A DNA stretch of 56,288 bases from DTJG01 sp964532995 (GTDB lineage: Bacteria; Ratteibacteria; UBA8468; B48-G9; DTJG01): contig CAZHJN010000008.1 of assembly GCA_964532995.1 (NCBI GenBank), forward strand, positions 1 to 56,288, written 5' to 3'. Positions 23,989 through 33,038 of the stretch are shown one piece after another. The position numbers and the translations under genes were made by a program. The stretch's first letter is position 1, and every line of letters begins with the position of its first letter. The notes beneath the pieces are model-generated. The model was not told where the DNA came from, ran no database searches, and worked only from the letters and a program-made list of their open reading frames with translations.

Positions 23989-25187
23989 AGCCAAGGGAAA
24001 GAATTTTAAACGCTCTGAAACACAGGGAAACAGATAAAATTCCTGTTGATCTGGGTGGAATGGATTCAACCGGGATTACAGCTGTTGCCTATCACAATCT
24101 TAAAAAACATCTTGGTATCAATACTGGGAAAATAAGAATTTTTGATCCATATCAGCAGGTTGTTGCTGTTGTAAAGGAGATTCTTGAGATTGTGGGTGGA
24201 GATGTTATACCGATTTTCCCTGAACCATTAAACTGGAAAAAGGAAAGATTGGCTGATGACATTTTCTGTGAGGTTCCGGAAAGATGGAATACAGAAACAC
24301 TAAAAGATGGTTCACAGCAGGTTAAAAACGAAGGAATAATAATTGCAAAAAAACCGGCAGAATCATGGTATTTTGAACCATGCTATTATCCACTGGCCGG
24401 ATTAAGAACAGTTCAGGAGATTGAATCAAGAAAGGATGTTTTTGAAAACTTTGACTGGCCATTTTATGTCGATGAAACAATTGAAGCTCTTGGGGAAAAA
24501 GCAAGACAACTTTATCAACAGACAGATTATGCTCTTATGGGGAACTTTGCAGTTCATATTTTTATGGGTGGTCAGCTTCTCAGGGGGTTTGAACAATTTA
24601 TGATTGATCTTATTATGCAGCCAGAGATTGCTGAATGTATACTCAATAATCTTTCTGAGGCATATATCAGAAGATTTGAAAAATATGCTGAATATGTCTG
24701 TCCGTATGTGCAGATTATTAATGTTAACGATGACCTTGGCACTCAGAATAGCCTTCAGATTTCACCTGAAATTTACAGAAAAATTGTCAAGCCTTACCAT
24801 AAAAAACTCTATCAGTTTATCAAAAAAAAATTCAGCGGTTATCTTTTTTTACACTCAGATGGTTCAATCTATGATATTATTCCAGACCTCATTGAGATTG
24901 GAGTGGATATTATCAATCCTGTTCAGTTTACGGCTAAAAACATGGAGCTTGAGAAACTTAAGAAAGAGTTTGGAAAGGATATAAGTTTCTGGGGTGGTGG
25001 ATGCGATACACAGCAGATTTTACCGTATGCTGAAAGAAATAAGGTGAAGGAGCATGTTAAAAAATGCCTTGATATACTTGCTCCGGGTGGCGGATTTATT
25101 TTCTGTCAGGTGCACAATATACAGCCGGATGTGCCACCTGAAAATATCATGGCAATGTATGAAGCGGTGAGAGAATTTTATTCATAA
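23985..25187 (+). CDS. Uroporphyrinogen decarboxylase-like (URO-D/MtaA superfamily) protein
   Basis: The 400-residue protein begins MKPRERILNALKHRETDKIPVD, the usual start of this superfamily, with FLHSDGSIYDIIPDLIEIGV for the H-x-DG active-site motif, WGGGCDTQQILPY and the final PGGGFIFCQVHNIQPDVPPENI. His and Cys residues in these last blocks could bind zinc as in MtaA-type proteins, but no corrinoid protein is nearby. It is translationally coupled to the Gfo/Idh gene. The end overlaps the convergent Gfo/Idh gene by 10 bases. The substrate is unknown; HemE is unlikely from context. Confidence 0.82.
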   Translation: MKPRERILNALKHRETDKIPVDLGGMDSTGITAVAYHNLKKHLGINTGKIRIFDPYQQVVAVVKEILEIVGGDVIPIFPEPLNWKKERLADDIFCEVPERWNTETLKDGSQQVKNEGIIIAKKPAESWYFEPCYYPLAGLRTVQEIESRKDVFENFDWPFYVDETIEALGEKARQLYQQTDYALMGNFAVHIFMGGQLLRGFEQFMIDLIMQPEIAECILNNLSEAYIRRFEKYAEYVCPYVQIINVNDDLGTQNSLQISPEIYRKIVKPYHKKLYQFIKKKFSGYLFLHSDGSIYDIIPDLIEIGVDIINPVQFTAKNMELEKLKKEFGKDISFWGGGCDTQQILPYAERNKVKEHVKKCLDILAPGGGFIFCQVHNIQPDVPPENIMAMYEAVREFYS

Positions 25188-26365
25188 TACAACTCGAAAT
25201 TTTTGTCTATTCTCACAGGATGCCCGTCTTTAAGAATACTCATTTTCCCTGCCTCAATAACAGCTGTACTCACAATAGCCTGGGATGGCAGTGGTCTTAA
25301 TCCTTCCAGTTCTGAGATAATCCTTTTTCTTTTTTCAAGAGACATTTTTCTGTCAGGGTTTTTTATTTCCTGATTTATATGAAGGCAATCATCAATTGCC
25401 TGTATGATGCTTTCGGCTCCATATCCAAGATACAGATTTTCTTCAGGATTATTCCAATCAATATAGGGTTTGAAAAAATAAGGATTAAACAGTTCATAAC
25501 CATTTTCAGTGGTTGAGAAATTTGAATTTCTATTGGCGTTGTCTGCCCTGAATTCGCCCTGAGTGCATGTCATCTGGAATCCCTGGTTTGAAAGGCATGG
25601 ATTTTTTTCTGGAAGAATCCAGGATGTTTGAAGATACTGGATTGCTTTTTCTTCCCATTCAATAAACGCCTGGCAGGCATCATACGCGTTAATACCAAGT
25701 GAAGAGAGAAATTTTTTCTGGCCGTTTGCTATGACCTTTACAGGTTTTAGCCCTGTTATGAAATAGAACATATCTATGTAGTGTGTACCGAGATATTCAA
25801 GAGGAGAACTTCTTTCGCACCAGGACCTGAAATGTTTAAGCGGTATTTCTCTTCTCTGTTCGTGCCATGCATGGCAGCACAGAACCTGACCCATTTCGCC
25901 TTTTCTGTACTTATACTGCAGCGCTCTCAAAGCCAGATCATGTCTTTTGTGAAAATCAGTAAACACATATAAAGCTTTTTCTTCTGAAACTTTTAAAATA
26001 AGCTTTGCATCTTTGGTTTTCAGACATAAAGGTTTCTGAACGATTACATCAAAACCCTCATCCATAGCAGCAAGACACATTTCAGCGTGAAGATCGTCAG
26101 GAGTCGCGATAATTACAAGACCGGGTTTATCAAGTTTCTTCAGGGCGTCTTTCCACGCGTCTGGATCCTGATCTTTTTTTTCAGGATATCCTTTTATTTC
26201 AGCCTGCGGGAAAATACAGGACATTTCATCAATGGTTTTTCTTCTTCTTGACGCAACAAGAATTGAGGAGATTTTCCCTTTTTTCCTTTCCTGTATCAGA
26301 ACAGGGATAATCACCTGTTTTGTAATCATCCCCCCACCTATAACAAGGATATTCAGTTTGTTCAT
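25178..26365 (-). CDS. Gfo/Idh/MocA family oxidoreductase
   Basis: The 395-residue protein has VIGGGMITKQVI at the N-terminus. VIVQKPLCLK keeps the catalytic lysine of the EKP motif (here QKP), and LGTHYIDMFYFITG supplies the active-site His and Asp. This supports NAD(P)-dependent sugar dehydrogenase activity. It overlaps the GH51 gene start region by 4 bases and is the last gene of the minus-strand operon starting at 31777, so it may oxidise a pentose-derived product. Substrate is unknown. Confidence 0.83.
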   Translation of the reverse strand: MNKLNILVIGGGMITKQVIIPVLIQERKKGKISSILVASRRRKTIDEMSCIFPQAEIKGYPEKKDQDPDAWKDALKKLDKPGLVIIATPDDLHAEMCLAAMDEGFDVIVQKPLCLKTKDAKLILKVSEEKALYVFTDFHKRHDLALRALQYKYRKGEMGQVLCCHAWHEQRREIPLKHFRSWCERSSPLEYLGTHYIDMFYFITGLKPVKVIANGQKKFLSSLGINAYDACQAFIEWEEKAIQYLQTSWILPEKNPCLSNQGFQMTCTQGEFRADNANRNSNFSTTENGYELFNPYFFKPYIDWNNPEENLYLGYGAESIIQAIDDCLHINQEIKNPDRKMSLEKRKRIISELEGLRPLPSQAIVSTAVIEAGKMSILKDGHPVRIDKNFELYYE

Positions 26366-27894
26366 TTTGTATTACCTGTTTTTATTCTCAATGCTGTGAT
26401 TGAATGAGCGGGGAATTTCCATACAGGATTTTCATGATTTATTTTTTCATGGTATTGCTGAATTCCAACTGCTTCGTTTTTAAAATCATTGGTTGCATAA
26501 ATATCAGGCCCATTCATAACAGAAACACAGACATTTTTTTCACATACCATGTTTCGGAATTCAATGCAAGCATCTATTGATTTTTCAGGATGTCTGTTTA
26601 CAACAATCAAACAGACCTCATCAGTTTGCGTGTCATAGGTTGCAGATACATCAAGATATGGGAGGTTGTGTATTTCAGGAACATTTTTTTCGTCTATTTG
26701 AAAGCTGTCTTTACCCACGTCAAATGTTGGCCACGGAAAATAACGATAATCCTTGCAGGAAAATGTTTCACACCATACATCAGGTGCAAGGACTGTATCA
26801 CCGGTTAGGTTTGCAAATAAGAAAAACGGGTAATAAGCGGTCTGTCTTACAAGCTTATTTTTCTTTGTTCTGAGAAGACCAAGACAGTTTACAAGCATGG
26901 ACTGATGTGTGAATTCAAGTGTTCTGCAAAATCTCAGAATAAGATTCATTACATCAGCAAATACAAGCGCGTCCTTGAGATTATAGATTTCGTCAAGATT
27001 ATTTTTGTGTCCTTTTCTGTACCAGACTCCCCATTCTGAAAGAGCAAGGAAAATTCTTTTCCCTGATTTTTTTTGTTCAGAAATTCTCAGTATGTCTGCT
27101 TCCATTTTTCTTAAATGGTCTGAAACTGTCAGAACCTGTCCGAAAGAATCAAAATATTCATGCCTTCCGATATATGTATGGACAGAAATTCCATCAATAT
27201 AATCCCACGCTGAATTCAAAATTATTCTATCCCATTCAGGATCATGATTGCCCATACCTACGGCAATGATTTTGATTGATGGGTCAACCCTTCTCATTGC
27301 CTTTGAAAATTCGATAAGCTGCTGGCTGTACTGAATTGCAGTTTTTGTTCCGATCTGCCAGTCGCCATATATTTCATTGCCTATTTCCCAGTATTTAACG
27401 CCAAAGGGTTTCAGATTCCCATTTTTTCTTCTCAGGTCAGCATAATAAGTATTTCCTGAATAATTGCAGTATTCAACCCATTCAGCTGCTTCTCTCACGC
27501 TTCCATCACCCGCGTTGATGGTGATATATGGTTGAGTGGAAACAAGATCGCAGAATTTAATGTACTCATCCGTACCGAAGATATTGCTTTCCTCACGGGT
27601 GATATCATCAGCATATGATAGTTTTTTCTGTCTGTTTTGTTTTGGGCCTATTCCGTCTTTCCAGTGATACCATGATGAGAAATTTCCGCCAGGCCATCTT
27701 ATTGTACCGACTTTAAGTTTCCTTATTTCCTCGCAGACATCTTTTCTCAATCCATTTTCATCAGCAAATTCCGATTCCGGGTCACAGATTCCCGGATACA
27801 AACATTGATGTACGTGTTCTATAAACGAGCCAAAAAGGTAAGGGTTTTTCTTTCCGATCACCTTTGCTGAATCCACAATAATATGCGCCTTCAT
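26362..27894 (-). CDS. Alpha-L-arabinofuranosidase, GH51
   Basis: This protein of about 510 residues matches GH51: FGSFIEHVHQCLYPGI near the start, RWPGGNF, the acid/base E174 in YWEIGNEIYG, and the nucleophile E287 in LALSEWGVWYR, followed by a beta-sandwich end. It removes arabinofuranosyl side chains from arabinan, arabinoxylan or oligosaccharides. No signal peptide, so it acts on imported oligosaccharides. The ATG at 27894 is preferred over a TTG at 27915 that overlaps the upstream isomerase. Confidence 0.9.
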   Translation of the reverse strand: MKAHIIVDSAKVIGKKNPYLFGSFIEHVHQCLYPGICDPESEFADENGLRKDVCEEIRKLKVGTIRWPGGNFSSWYHWKDGIGPKQNRQKKLSYADDITREESNIFGTDEYIKFCDLVSTQPYITINAGDGSVREAAEWVEYCNYSGNTYYADLRRKNGNLKPFGVKYWEIGNEIYGDWQIGTKTAIQYSQQLIEFSKAMRRVDPSIKIIAVGMGNHDPEWDRIILNSAWDYIDGISVHTYIGRHEYFDSFGQVLTVSDHLRKMEADILRISEQKKSGKRIFLALSEWGVWYRKGHKNNLDEIYNLKDALVFADVMNLILRFCRTLEFTHQSMLVNCLGLLRTKKNKLVRQTAYYPFFLFANLTGDTVLAPDVWCETFSCKDYRYFPWPTFDVGKDSFQIDEKNVPEIHNLPYLDVSATYDTQTDEVCLIVVNRHPEKSIDACIEFRNMVCEKNVCVSVMNGPDIYATNDFKNEAVGIQQYHEKINHENPVWKFPAHSITALRIKTGNTK

Positions 27895-27907
27895 AAGTGC
27901 CCTTTTT

Positions 27908-28741
27908 TCATACAAACTGTTTCAGATACTCAATCTGTTTTAATCGTTGTTCAACAGGCCCAGAAGCAGTATCCATATCTTCATTTGAAATGAATCCGTT
28001 ATATCCGACTGACTTCAGTTGTTCAATGTAGTCCCTCCAGTCAATAATTCCTTCATTCACAGGAACACTTTTTGGCTTCCAGACAACCGTACCATCAACC
28101 CTTTTTTCTGTTTTTTTCCATATGAGGTTTTTAAAGTGAACATGGATAAGATATTCACCAAGAATTTCAATTCCCATCTTTGCATCTTCTCTTCCTTCAA
28201 CCACCTGATTTCCAGGATCATGTATGACACCAAGATGCTCAGGGCTGAACTTACTGCAAAAATGATAAGCAGCTGCACAGGAACTCACTGCAAAACCATG
28301 ATGAATTTCAATTGCCGCCTTTATTGGATATCCATCCAGAAGTTTTTCCACCTTTTCAAAATTTTTCCATCCTTCTTCTATAATCTGATGGTAGTTGCGG
28401 TCTCTTTTATAATAAAGTCCCCTTATTCTGAAAAATGGACATCCAAGTTCACAGCCGGCATCACGAATGATTTTGATATCCTCAAGTTGATCCATTTCAA
28501 CGTATGATGAAAAACCGGCAACTTCAAGATTAAAATCAGCATTTATCTTTTTTATTACCGGTATACTTTTCCTCAGAGAGCAAACAGCGAGGTTATTTTT
28601 TACCTCTGGACCAAAATCCTTAAGACAGCTATCAGGCAGAACTCTCCATTCAAGTCCCTGATATCCGTATCTGTGAGCTATCTCACCTATTTCTTCCAGG
28701 CTGTTAAAAGGAAGAATTATCGTCTGAATACTGAATTTCAT
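27908..28741 (-). CDS. Sugar phosphate isomerase/epimerase (TIM barrel)
   Basis: The 277-residue protein fits the xylose isomerase-like barrel: YGYQGLEWRVLP, AAIEIHHGFAV with a metal-binding Glu, LGVIHDPGNQV with Asp, LIHVHFKNLIW and GFISNEDMDT at the C-terminal ligand. AAAAGGAG precedes the ATG. It lies just upstream of GH51 and may handle arabinose or a related sugar, though the substrate cannot be read. Residues and length resemble the other four such barrels in this window (18686, 30812, 53254 and this one are clear cases). Confidence 0.83.
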   Translation of the reverse strand: MKFSIQTIILPFNSLEEIGEIAHRYGYQGLEWRVLPDSCLKDFGPEVKNNLAVCSLRKSIPVIKKINADFNLEVAGFSSYVEMDQLEDIKIIRDAGCELGCPFFRIRGLYYKRDRNYHQIIEEGWKNFEKVEKLLDGYPIKAAIEIHHGFAVSSCAAAYHFCSKFSPEHLGVIHDPGNQVVEGREDAKMGIEILGEYLIHVHFKNLIWKKTEKRVDGTVVWKPKSVPVNEGIIDWRDYIEQLKSVGYNGFISNEDMDTASGPVEQRLKQIEYLKQFV

Positions 28742-28801
28742 GTATTCTCCTTTTCATGGGTTTGTTCGGTGAATCTTCAATAAAAATTTTAATGTTTTAT
28801 G

Positions 28802-30250
28802 TCAGCCTTTAATTACGGCAAGGGGTTTCATTTTTGCAACCTTCCTTGAAAGCCCTGTTTCTTCAACCACTCTTACAACTTCATCCACATCCTTATATGC
28901 CTCAGGGATTTCTTCAGCCAGACCTCCGAAACTCTTGGCTTTTGCAATGATTCCGCGTTCCAAAAGTTCCTGCACTATCTTTCTTTTTTTACTCGTTTTT
29001 ATTGCCTGTGTCCTTGACATTGTTCTTCCTGCACCATGGCAGGTTGAACCCCATGTTTCTTCCATTGTTTTTTTTGTTCCCACAAGCACATAAGAGTTTG
29101 TTCCCATGGTTCCCGGAATGATTACAGGTTGACCTATGTTTCTGTATGCCTGGCATACCGACTGATGCCCTTGGGGGAAAGCCCTGGTCGCACCTTTGCG
29201 GTGAACATAAACATATTCATCTTTACCTTCAACCTGATGCTTTTCATGTTTTGCGATATTGTGTGCAACGTCATAAACAACATAAAGTCCCAGCCTTTCA
29301 GAGGGTATCATGAGGACCTTTTCAAAGCATTCTCTTATCCAGTGAGTTATAATCTGTCTGTTAGCCCACGCAAAATTGGCAGCAGCACTCATAGCGCCAA
29401 AATATTCCTCTCCTTCTTTTGATGAAATTGGTGCGCAGGCAAGCTGTCTGTCAGGAAGAGAAATGCCATATTTGTTTACAGCTTTTCCAAAACTGATAAG
29501 GTAGTCATTGCAAACCTGATATCCGAGGCCACGGCTGCCTGTATGAACCATAATTGTAACCTGGTTTTCAAAAAGACCGAACACATCCGCAGCTTTTCTA
29601 TCGTAGATTTCAATAACCTGCTGAATTTCAAGAAAATGATTACCCGAACCGAGTGTTCCGAGCTGGTCCAAACCTCTTTCTTTCGCTCTGCTGCCTACAG
29701 CATCAGGGTTTGCTGTTTTCATGCAACCCGACTCTTCTGTTCTTTCTGCATCCGAGTTCCATCCAAAACCCTGTTTGAGAGCATAGTTTGCTCCATCTGA
29801 AAGAACCTCATCAATCCGATTCATTTTAAGAACTATTCTTCCGGTTGAACCAACACCTGAGGGAATGTTTGAATAAAGGCAGTTTACAATGTTTTCAAGC
29901 CTGTTTTTGACCTCGGATGCTGTAATATCCGAACGAATCAGACGGACTCCACAGTTAATATCATAACCGACAAAACCTGGAGCAATCACACCTTTTTCTT
30001 TTCTGAATGCTGCAACGCCGCCTATGGGTGCTCCATAGCCCCAGTGAACGTCAGGCATAGCAAGGCTGTAGTTAATAATACCAGGCAGACAGGCAACATT
30101 TGCAACCTGTTGAAGAACATTGTCTTCAAATGTTCTCTCAAGCATATTTTCTGAAATATAGACAACGCCGGGAACAAGCATATTCCCTTTTTTTTCTATC
30201 ATCCATCTGCACAAACCAACCTTTTTTATTTCAGATTTCAGGTCTTTCAT
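28802..30250 (-). CDS. rtcB: RNA-splicing ligase RtcB
   Basis: The 482-residue protein has the conserved RtcB blocks: AMPDVHWGYGAPIGGVAAF, GYDINCGVRLI with the metal-binding Cys, GSGNHFLEIQ, MVHTGSRGLGYQV, and STCHGAGRTMSR with the His that is guanylylated. It joins RNA 2',3'-cyclic phosphate to 5'-OH ends using GTP and Mn2+. The ATG at 30250 follows GAGG; a TTG at 30271 is also in frame. Its 5' end overlaps the oxoacid oxidoreductase subunit gene by 20 bases. No rtcA or archease gene is present here. Confidence 0.95.
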   Translation of the reverse strand: MKDLKSEIKKVGLCRWMIEKKGNMLVPGVVYISENMLERTFEDNVLQQVANVACLPGIINYSLAMPDVHWGYGAPIGGVAAFRKEKGVIAPGFVGYDINCGVRLIRSDITASEVKNRLENIVNCLYSNIPSGVGSTGRIVLKMNRIDEVLSDGANYALKQGFGWNSDAERTEESGCMKTANPDAVGSRAKERGLDQLGTLGSGNHFLEIQQVIEIYDRKAADVFGLFENQVTIMVHTGSRGLGYQVCNDYLISFGKAVNKYGISLPDRQLACAPISSKEGEEYFGAMSAAANFAWANRQIITHWIRECFEKVLMIPSERLGLYVVYDVAHNIAKHEKHQVEGKDEYVYVHRKGATRAFPQGHQSVCQAYRNIGQPVIIPGTMGTNSYVLVGTKKTMEETWGSTCHGAGRTMSRTQAIKTSKKRKIVQELLERGIIAKAKSFGGLAEEIPEAYKDVDEVVRVVEETGLSRKVAKMKPLAVIKG

Positions 30251-30824
30251 TATGTAGTACCTCTTCCACAATTCTTCTGCCTTCTGCTGTTGCCTGATAG
30301 TTCAAAGCATTTTTTTCTGTTCTGAATGTTTCTTTTATACCGAATTCAATATCTTTTTCTCTCACAGGGAATTCTGAAATTTTAAATATCCTGAGCAATC
30401 CTCCAAGCATGATCATGTTTGCGATGCGAACATCTCCGAGTTTTTCAGCAATTTCAGAAGCCGGGATGCCGATATTTCTATTTCTGCTTTGTTTTCCGGG
30501 TGCTATGAGTGAGCTGTTCCAGAGAATCCATGCATCTTCTTTGAGATATTGCCTTAACATCTGCAGGGAACTTTCGTTCATAAATATGCCGTAATCAGCC
30601 TTTGAGATCACGGGTGAAACAAGTTCTCCTGATGAGAATGAAATCATGCTGTAAACATATCCTCCACGCATTTCAGCACCATATGCGGGGAGAAAGCTCA
30701 CATTCAGTCTTCTTTCAGCACCGGCGTATGCAAGCACCCTTCCCATCGTCACAATACCCTGTCCGCCTGAACCGCCCATAATAATCTTCCACGAGCGATA
30801 AGTTTTCTTTTTCAAGTCCACCAT
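30231..30824 (-). CDS. 2-oxoacid:acceptor oxidoreductase gamma subunit (orphan)
   Basis: The 197-residue protein is the gamma domain of pyruvate/ketoacid ferredoxin oxidoreductases: MGGSGGQGIVTMGRVLAYAGA, then SFLPAYGAEMRGGYVYS. Normally it works with alpha, beta and delta (ferredoxin) subunits, but none is encoded beside it; the flanking genes are a sugar isomerase and rtcB. It overlaps the isomerase end by 13 bases. The partner subunits may lie elsewhere in the genome, or the protein may have another role. Confidence 0.85.
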   Translation of the reverse strand: MVDLKKKTYRSWKIIMGGSGGQGIVTMGRVLAYAGAERRLNVSFLPAYGAEMRGGYVYSMISFSSGELVSPVISKADYGIFMNESSLQMLRQYLKEDAWILWNSSLIAPGKQSRNRNIGIPASEIAEKLGDVRIANMIMLGGLLRIFKISEFPVREKDIEFGIKETFRTEKNALNYQATAEGRRIVEEVLHNERPEI

Positions 30825-31777
30825 GCTTTTGGCTTTGGTTCGCTTATGAGAAGGTTTTTGAGGAAAGATATGGCTTTTTTCAGCCCTTCATCAACACTCA
30901 TAAGACTATCCTCGTGTTCTATGCTGAGGGCGCCATCGTAGCCGACAAGTCGCAGATTGCTTATGAAATCTCTCCAGAAATCCTCGCCATGTCCGAACCC
31001 AACTGTTCTGAAGATCCATGATCGGTTTATTTCATCAAGATATGTTTTTGTATCAAGCACGCCATTAACCGAGGTGTTTATGCAATCAATCTTTGTATCC
31101 TTTGCATGAACATGATAAATTGCTCCAGCGAGTTTTCTTACAGCAAAAACAGGATCGATTCCCTGCCAGAAAAGATGGCTCGGGTCAAAGTTAGCACCAA
31201 TAACCTCACCAGCAGCATTTCGCAGTTTAAGCAGTGTTTCAGGATTGTAAACGACAAAACCAGGATGCATTTCAAGACAGATCTGCTTCACATTATGTTT
31301 GGAAGCAAATTTTGCCTCTTCTTTCCAGTAAGGGATTACACAATTTTCCCACTGCCACAAAAGGGTTTTTGAAAAATCATCGGGCCACGGACAGGTAACC
31401 CAGTTAGGTGATTTTGCATTTTCAGAATCTCCGGGACAACCTGAAAAGGTAATGATTCTTTCAACCCCGAGTTTTTCAGCAAGCAGGATAGTTTGTCTCT
31501 GCGCATATCTGTGAGCTTCAGCTATCTTTTTATCTGGATGCAATGGATTTCCATGACAGGAAAGTGCGGAAATTTCCAGTCCTCGTTTTTCTATTGCTCT
31601 GCTGAATGCTTTCAGGCTGTTTTCATCTGAAATAAGTTGGTCAGGATCGCAGTGGGCATTGCCTGGATAATTACCTGTTCCTATCTCCACTGTTTCAAGT
31701 CCAAGATCTCTGGCAATATCCAGCGCTTCTTCAAACTTCTTTCCTCCAAACAGAACCAAAAAAACACCCAGCTTCAT
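30812..31777 (-). CDS. Sugar phosphate isomerase/epimerase (TIM barrel)
   Basis: The 321-residue protein shows the xylose isomerase-like pattern: LGLETVEIGTGNYPG, ALSCHGNPLHPD, CLEMHPGFVVYN with a metal-binding Glu, GANFDPSHLFWQGID with Asp-His, IYHVHAKDTKID, and DGALSIEHEDSL with the last Glu. This is the longer subfamily often linked to sugar dehydrogenases. The start follows CCAGGAGG and lies downstream of a good promoter (31806-31835). It heads the operon porC-like, rtcB, isomerase, GH51, Gfo/Idh. Confidence 0.87.
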   Translation of the reverse strand: MKLGVFLVLFGGKKFEEALDIARDLGLETVEIGTGNYPGNAHCDPDQLISDENSLKAFSRAIEKRGLEISALSCHGNPLHPDKKIAEAHRYAQRQTILLAEKLGVERIITFSGCPGDSENAKSPNWVTCPWPDDFSKTLLWQWENCVIPYWKEEAKFASKHNVKQICLEMHPGFVVYNPETLLKLRNAAGEVIGANFDPSHLFWQGIDPVFAVRKLAGAIYHVHAKDTKIDCINTSVNGVLDTKTYLDEINRSWIFRTVGFGHGEDFWRDFISNLRLVGYDGALSIEHEDSLMSVDEGLKKAISFLKNLLISEPKPKAWWT

Positions 31778-31805
31778 ATGCCCTCCTGGTTAAGTGTGAT
31801 AAAAT

Positions 31806-31835
31806 ATTATACCCTGATTAATAATTTATTGCTAA
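31806..31835 (-). promoter_or_regulatory. Promoter of the isomerase/rtcB/GH51 operon
   Basis: On the minus strand, TTAGCA (31830-31835) and a perfect TATAAT (31806-31811) are separated by 18 bases. Transcription would start near 31799 and give a leader of about 22 bases with an AGGAGG site. Confidence 0.6.
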
Positions 31836-31854
31836 ACGGGAATTTGTCAAATAT

Positions 31855-33036
31855 ATGATAAACAAAACTCTATTTTTTCTTGCTTCACGATTTATAGGGA
31901 AAAGGCATCAGGAAAGTTTTATTTTTTTCACCAGTATCGTCAGTGTTATAGGTATCGCTCTTGGTGTGGCAAGCCTGATGCTCGTTCTCGGAATCATGAA
32001 TGGGTTCAGCAATGATCTTAAGAGAAAGATTGTGGGAGCCAATCCGCACATTGTTATAGAGGGTGATCCTTACATGGAGGATTATAGAAACGTCGCAGTT
32101 AATCTAAAAGACATCAAAGAAATTACAGGTATCGGCTATTTTGCCCAGACACAGATTATTTACAAGTCGTCCCTTTACATGATAGGCGGCTATCTGAGAG
32201 GGGTTGAGGGAGAAAGTGAAATTTCAAACCTGAAAAAATTTATCAAACAGGGAAATGTTGATATCGGGTTGGATGGGATAATACTCGGCAGTGAACTTGC
32301 GAAGGAACTGGGCGTTAATATTGGAGATACATTATTTATTATTGGCGGGCTTCCGGCAAGGGAATTTCCATGTCGCGTGACAGGTATAATTGAGTATGGA
32401 GTCTATAATATTGATGTTTCTGTTGGAATTACAGGTCTTGAAGATTTTCAGAAAAAGTTTTTTTCTGGCAGGAAACTGGCAAATATAGGGATAACGGTCA
32501 GCGACATATATCACTGCGAGAAAATTGCAGGAAAAATTGCAGGGAAAATCTCTGCTGATTTAAGAGTGAGCACATGGATAAAAAGAAATAAAATTCTTTT
32601 TGCAGCCCTTGCTCTTGAGAAAAAAGCGATGCTGTTGATTCTTGCTGTGATAATACTTGTTGCTTCTTTTAATATCGCAAGCACTCTGATGATGACAGTA
32701 TACAGAAAGATCAGAGAAATCGGGGTGCTGAAAACCATTGGAATGACAGGAGAACAAATACGTTCTATATTTTTAATACAGGGGTTGCTGCTCGGATTGA
32801 GAGGGCTTATAAGCGGCCTTATTCTTGGTGGTACCATCATATGGGTTCTCAAAAAATACAACATCATAAGGCTTCCTGAATACATTTACAGTATTTCGTA
32901 TTTACCCCTGGAACTTTCAGGTATGGAAATTTTTATGATATGCGGAACTGTTTTTTTTATGACTGTTGTAGCGTCTATTTTCCCTGCATATAAAGCGAGC
33001 AAGCTTGAACCCGCAACAGCATTGAGATACGAATAA
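31855..33036 (+). CDS. lolC: Lipoprotein-releasing ABC transporter permease (LolC/E)
   Basis: The 393-residue permease has one N-terminal helix, a large periplasmic MacB-like domain (about 45-260) and three C-terminal helices, ending KASKLEPATALRYE as in LolC/LolE. With LolD it extracts lipoproteins from the inner membrane for transfer to LolA. Only one permease gene is present, so it probably works as a homodimer (LolF-like). No clear ribosome-binding site precedes the ATG. It opens the plus-strand envelope operon. Confidence 0.9.
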   Translation: MINKTLFFLASRFIGKRHQESFIFFTSIVSVIGIALGVASLMLVLGIMNGFSNDLKRKIVGANPHIVIEGDPYMEDYRNVAVNLKDIKEITGIGYFAQTQIIYKSSLYMIGGYLRGVEGESEISNLKKFIKQGNVDIGLDGIILGSELAKELGVNIGDTLFIIGGLPAREFPCRVTGIIEYGVYNIDVSVGITGLEDFQKKFFSGRKLANIGITVSDIYHCEKIAGKIAGKISADLRVSTWIKRNKILFAALALEKKAMLLILAVIILVASFNIASTLMMTVYRKIREIGVLKTIGMTGEQIRSIFLIQGLLLGLRGLISGLILGGTIIWVLKKYNIIRLPEYIYSISYLPLELSGMEIFMICGTVFFMTVVASIFPAYKASKLEPATALRYE

Positions 33037-33038
33037 AA

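Noticed and set aside
23985..25187. Heme biosynthesis hemE
   Set aside because: The superfamily motifs fit, but no heme genes are near and three diverged copies sit with sugar genes.
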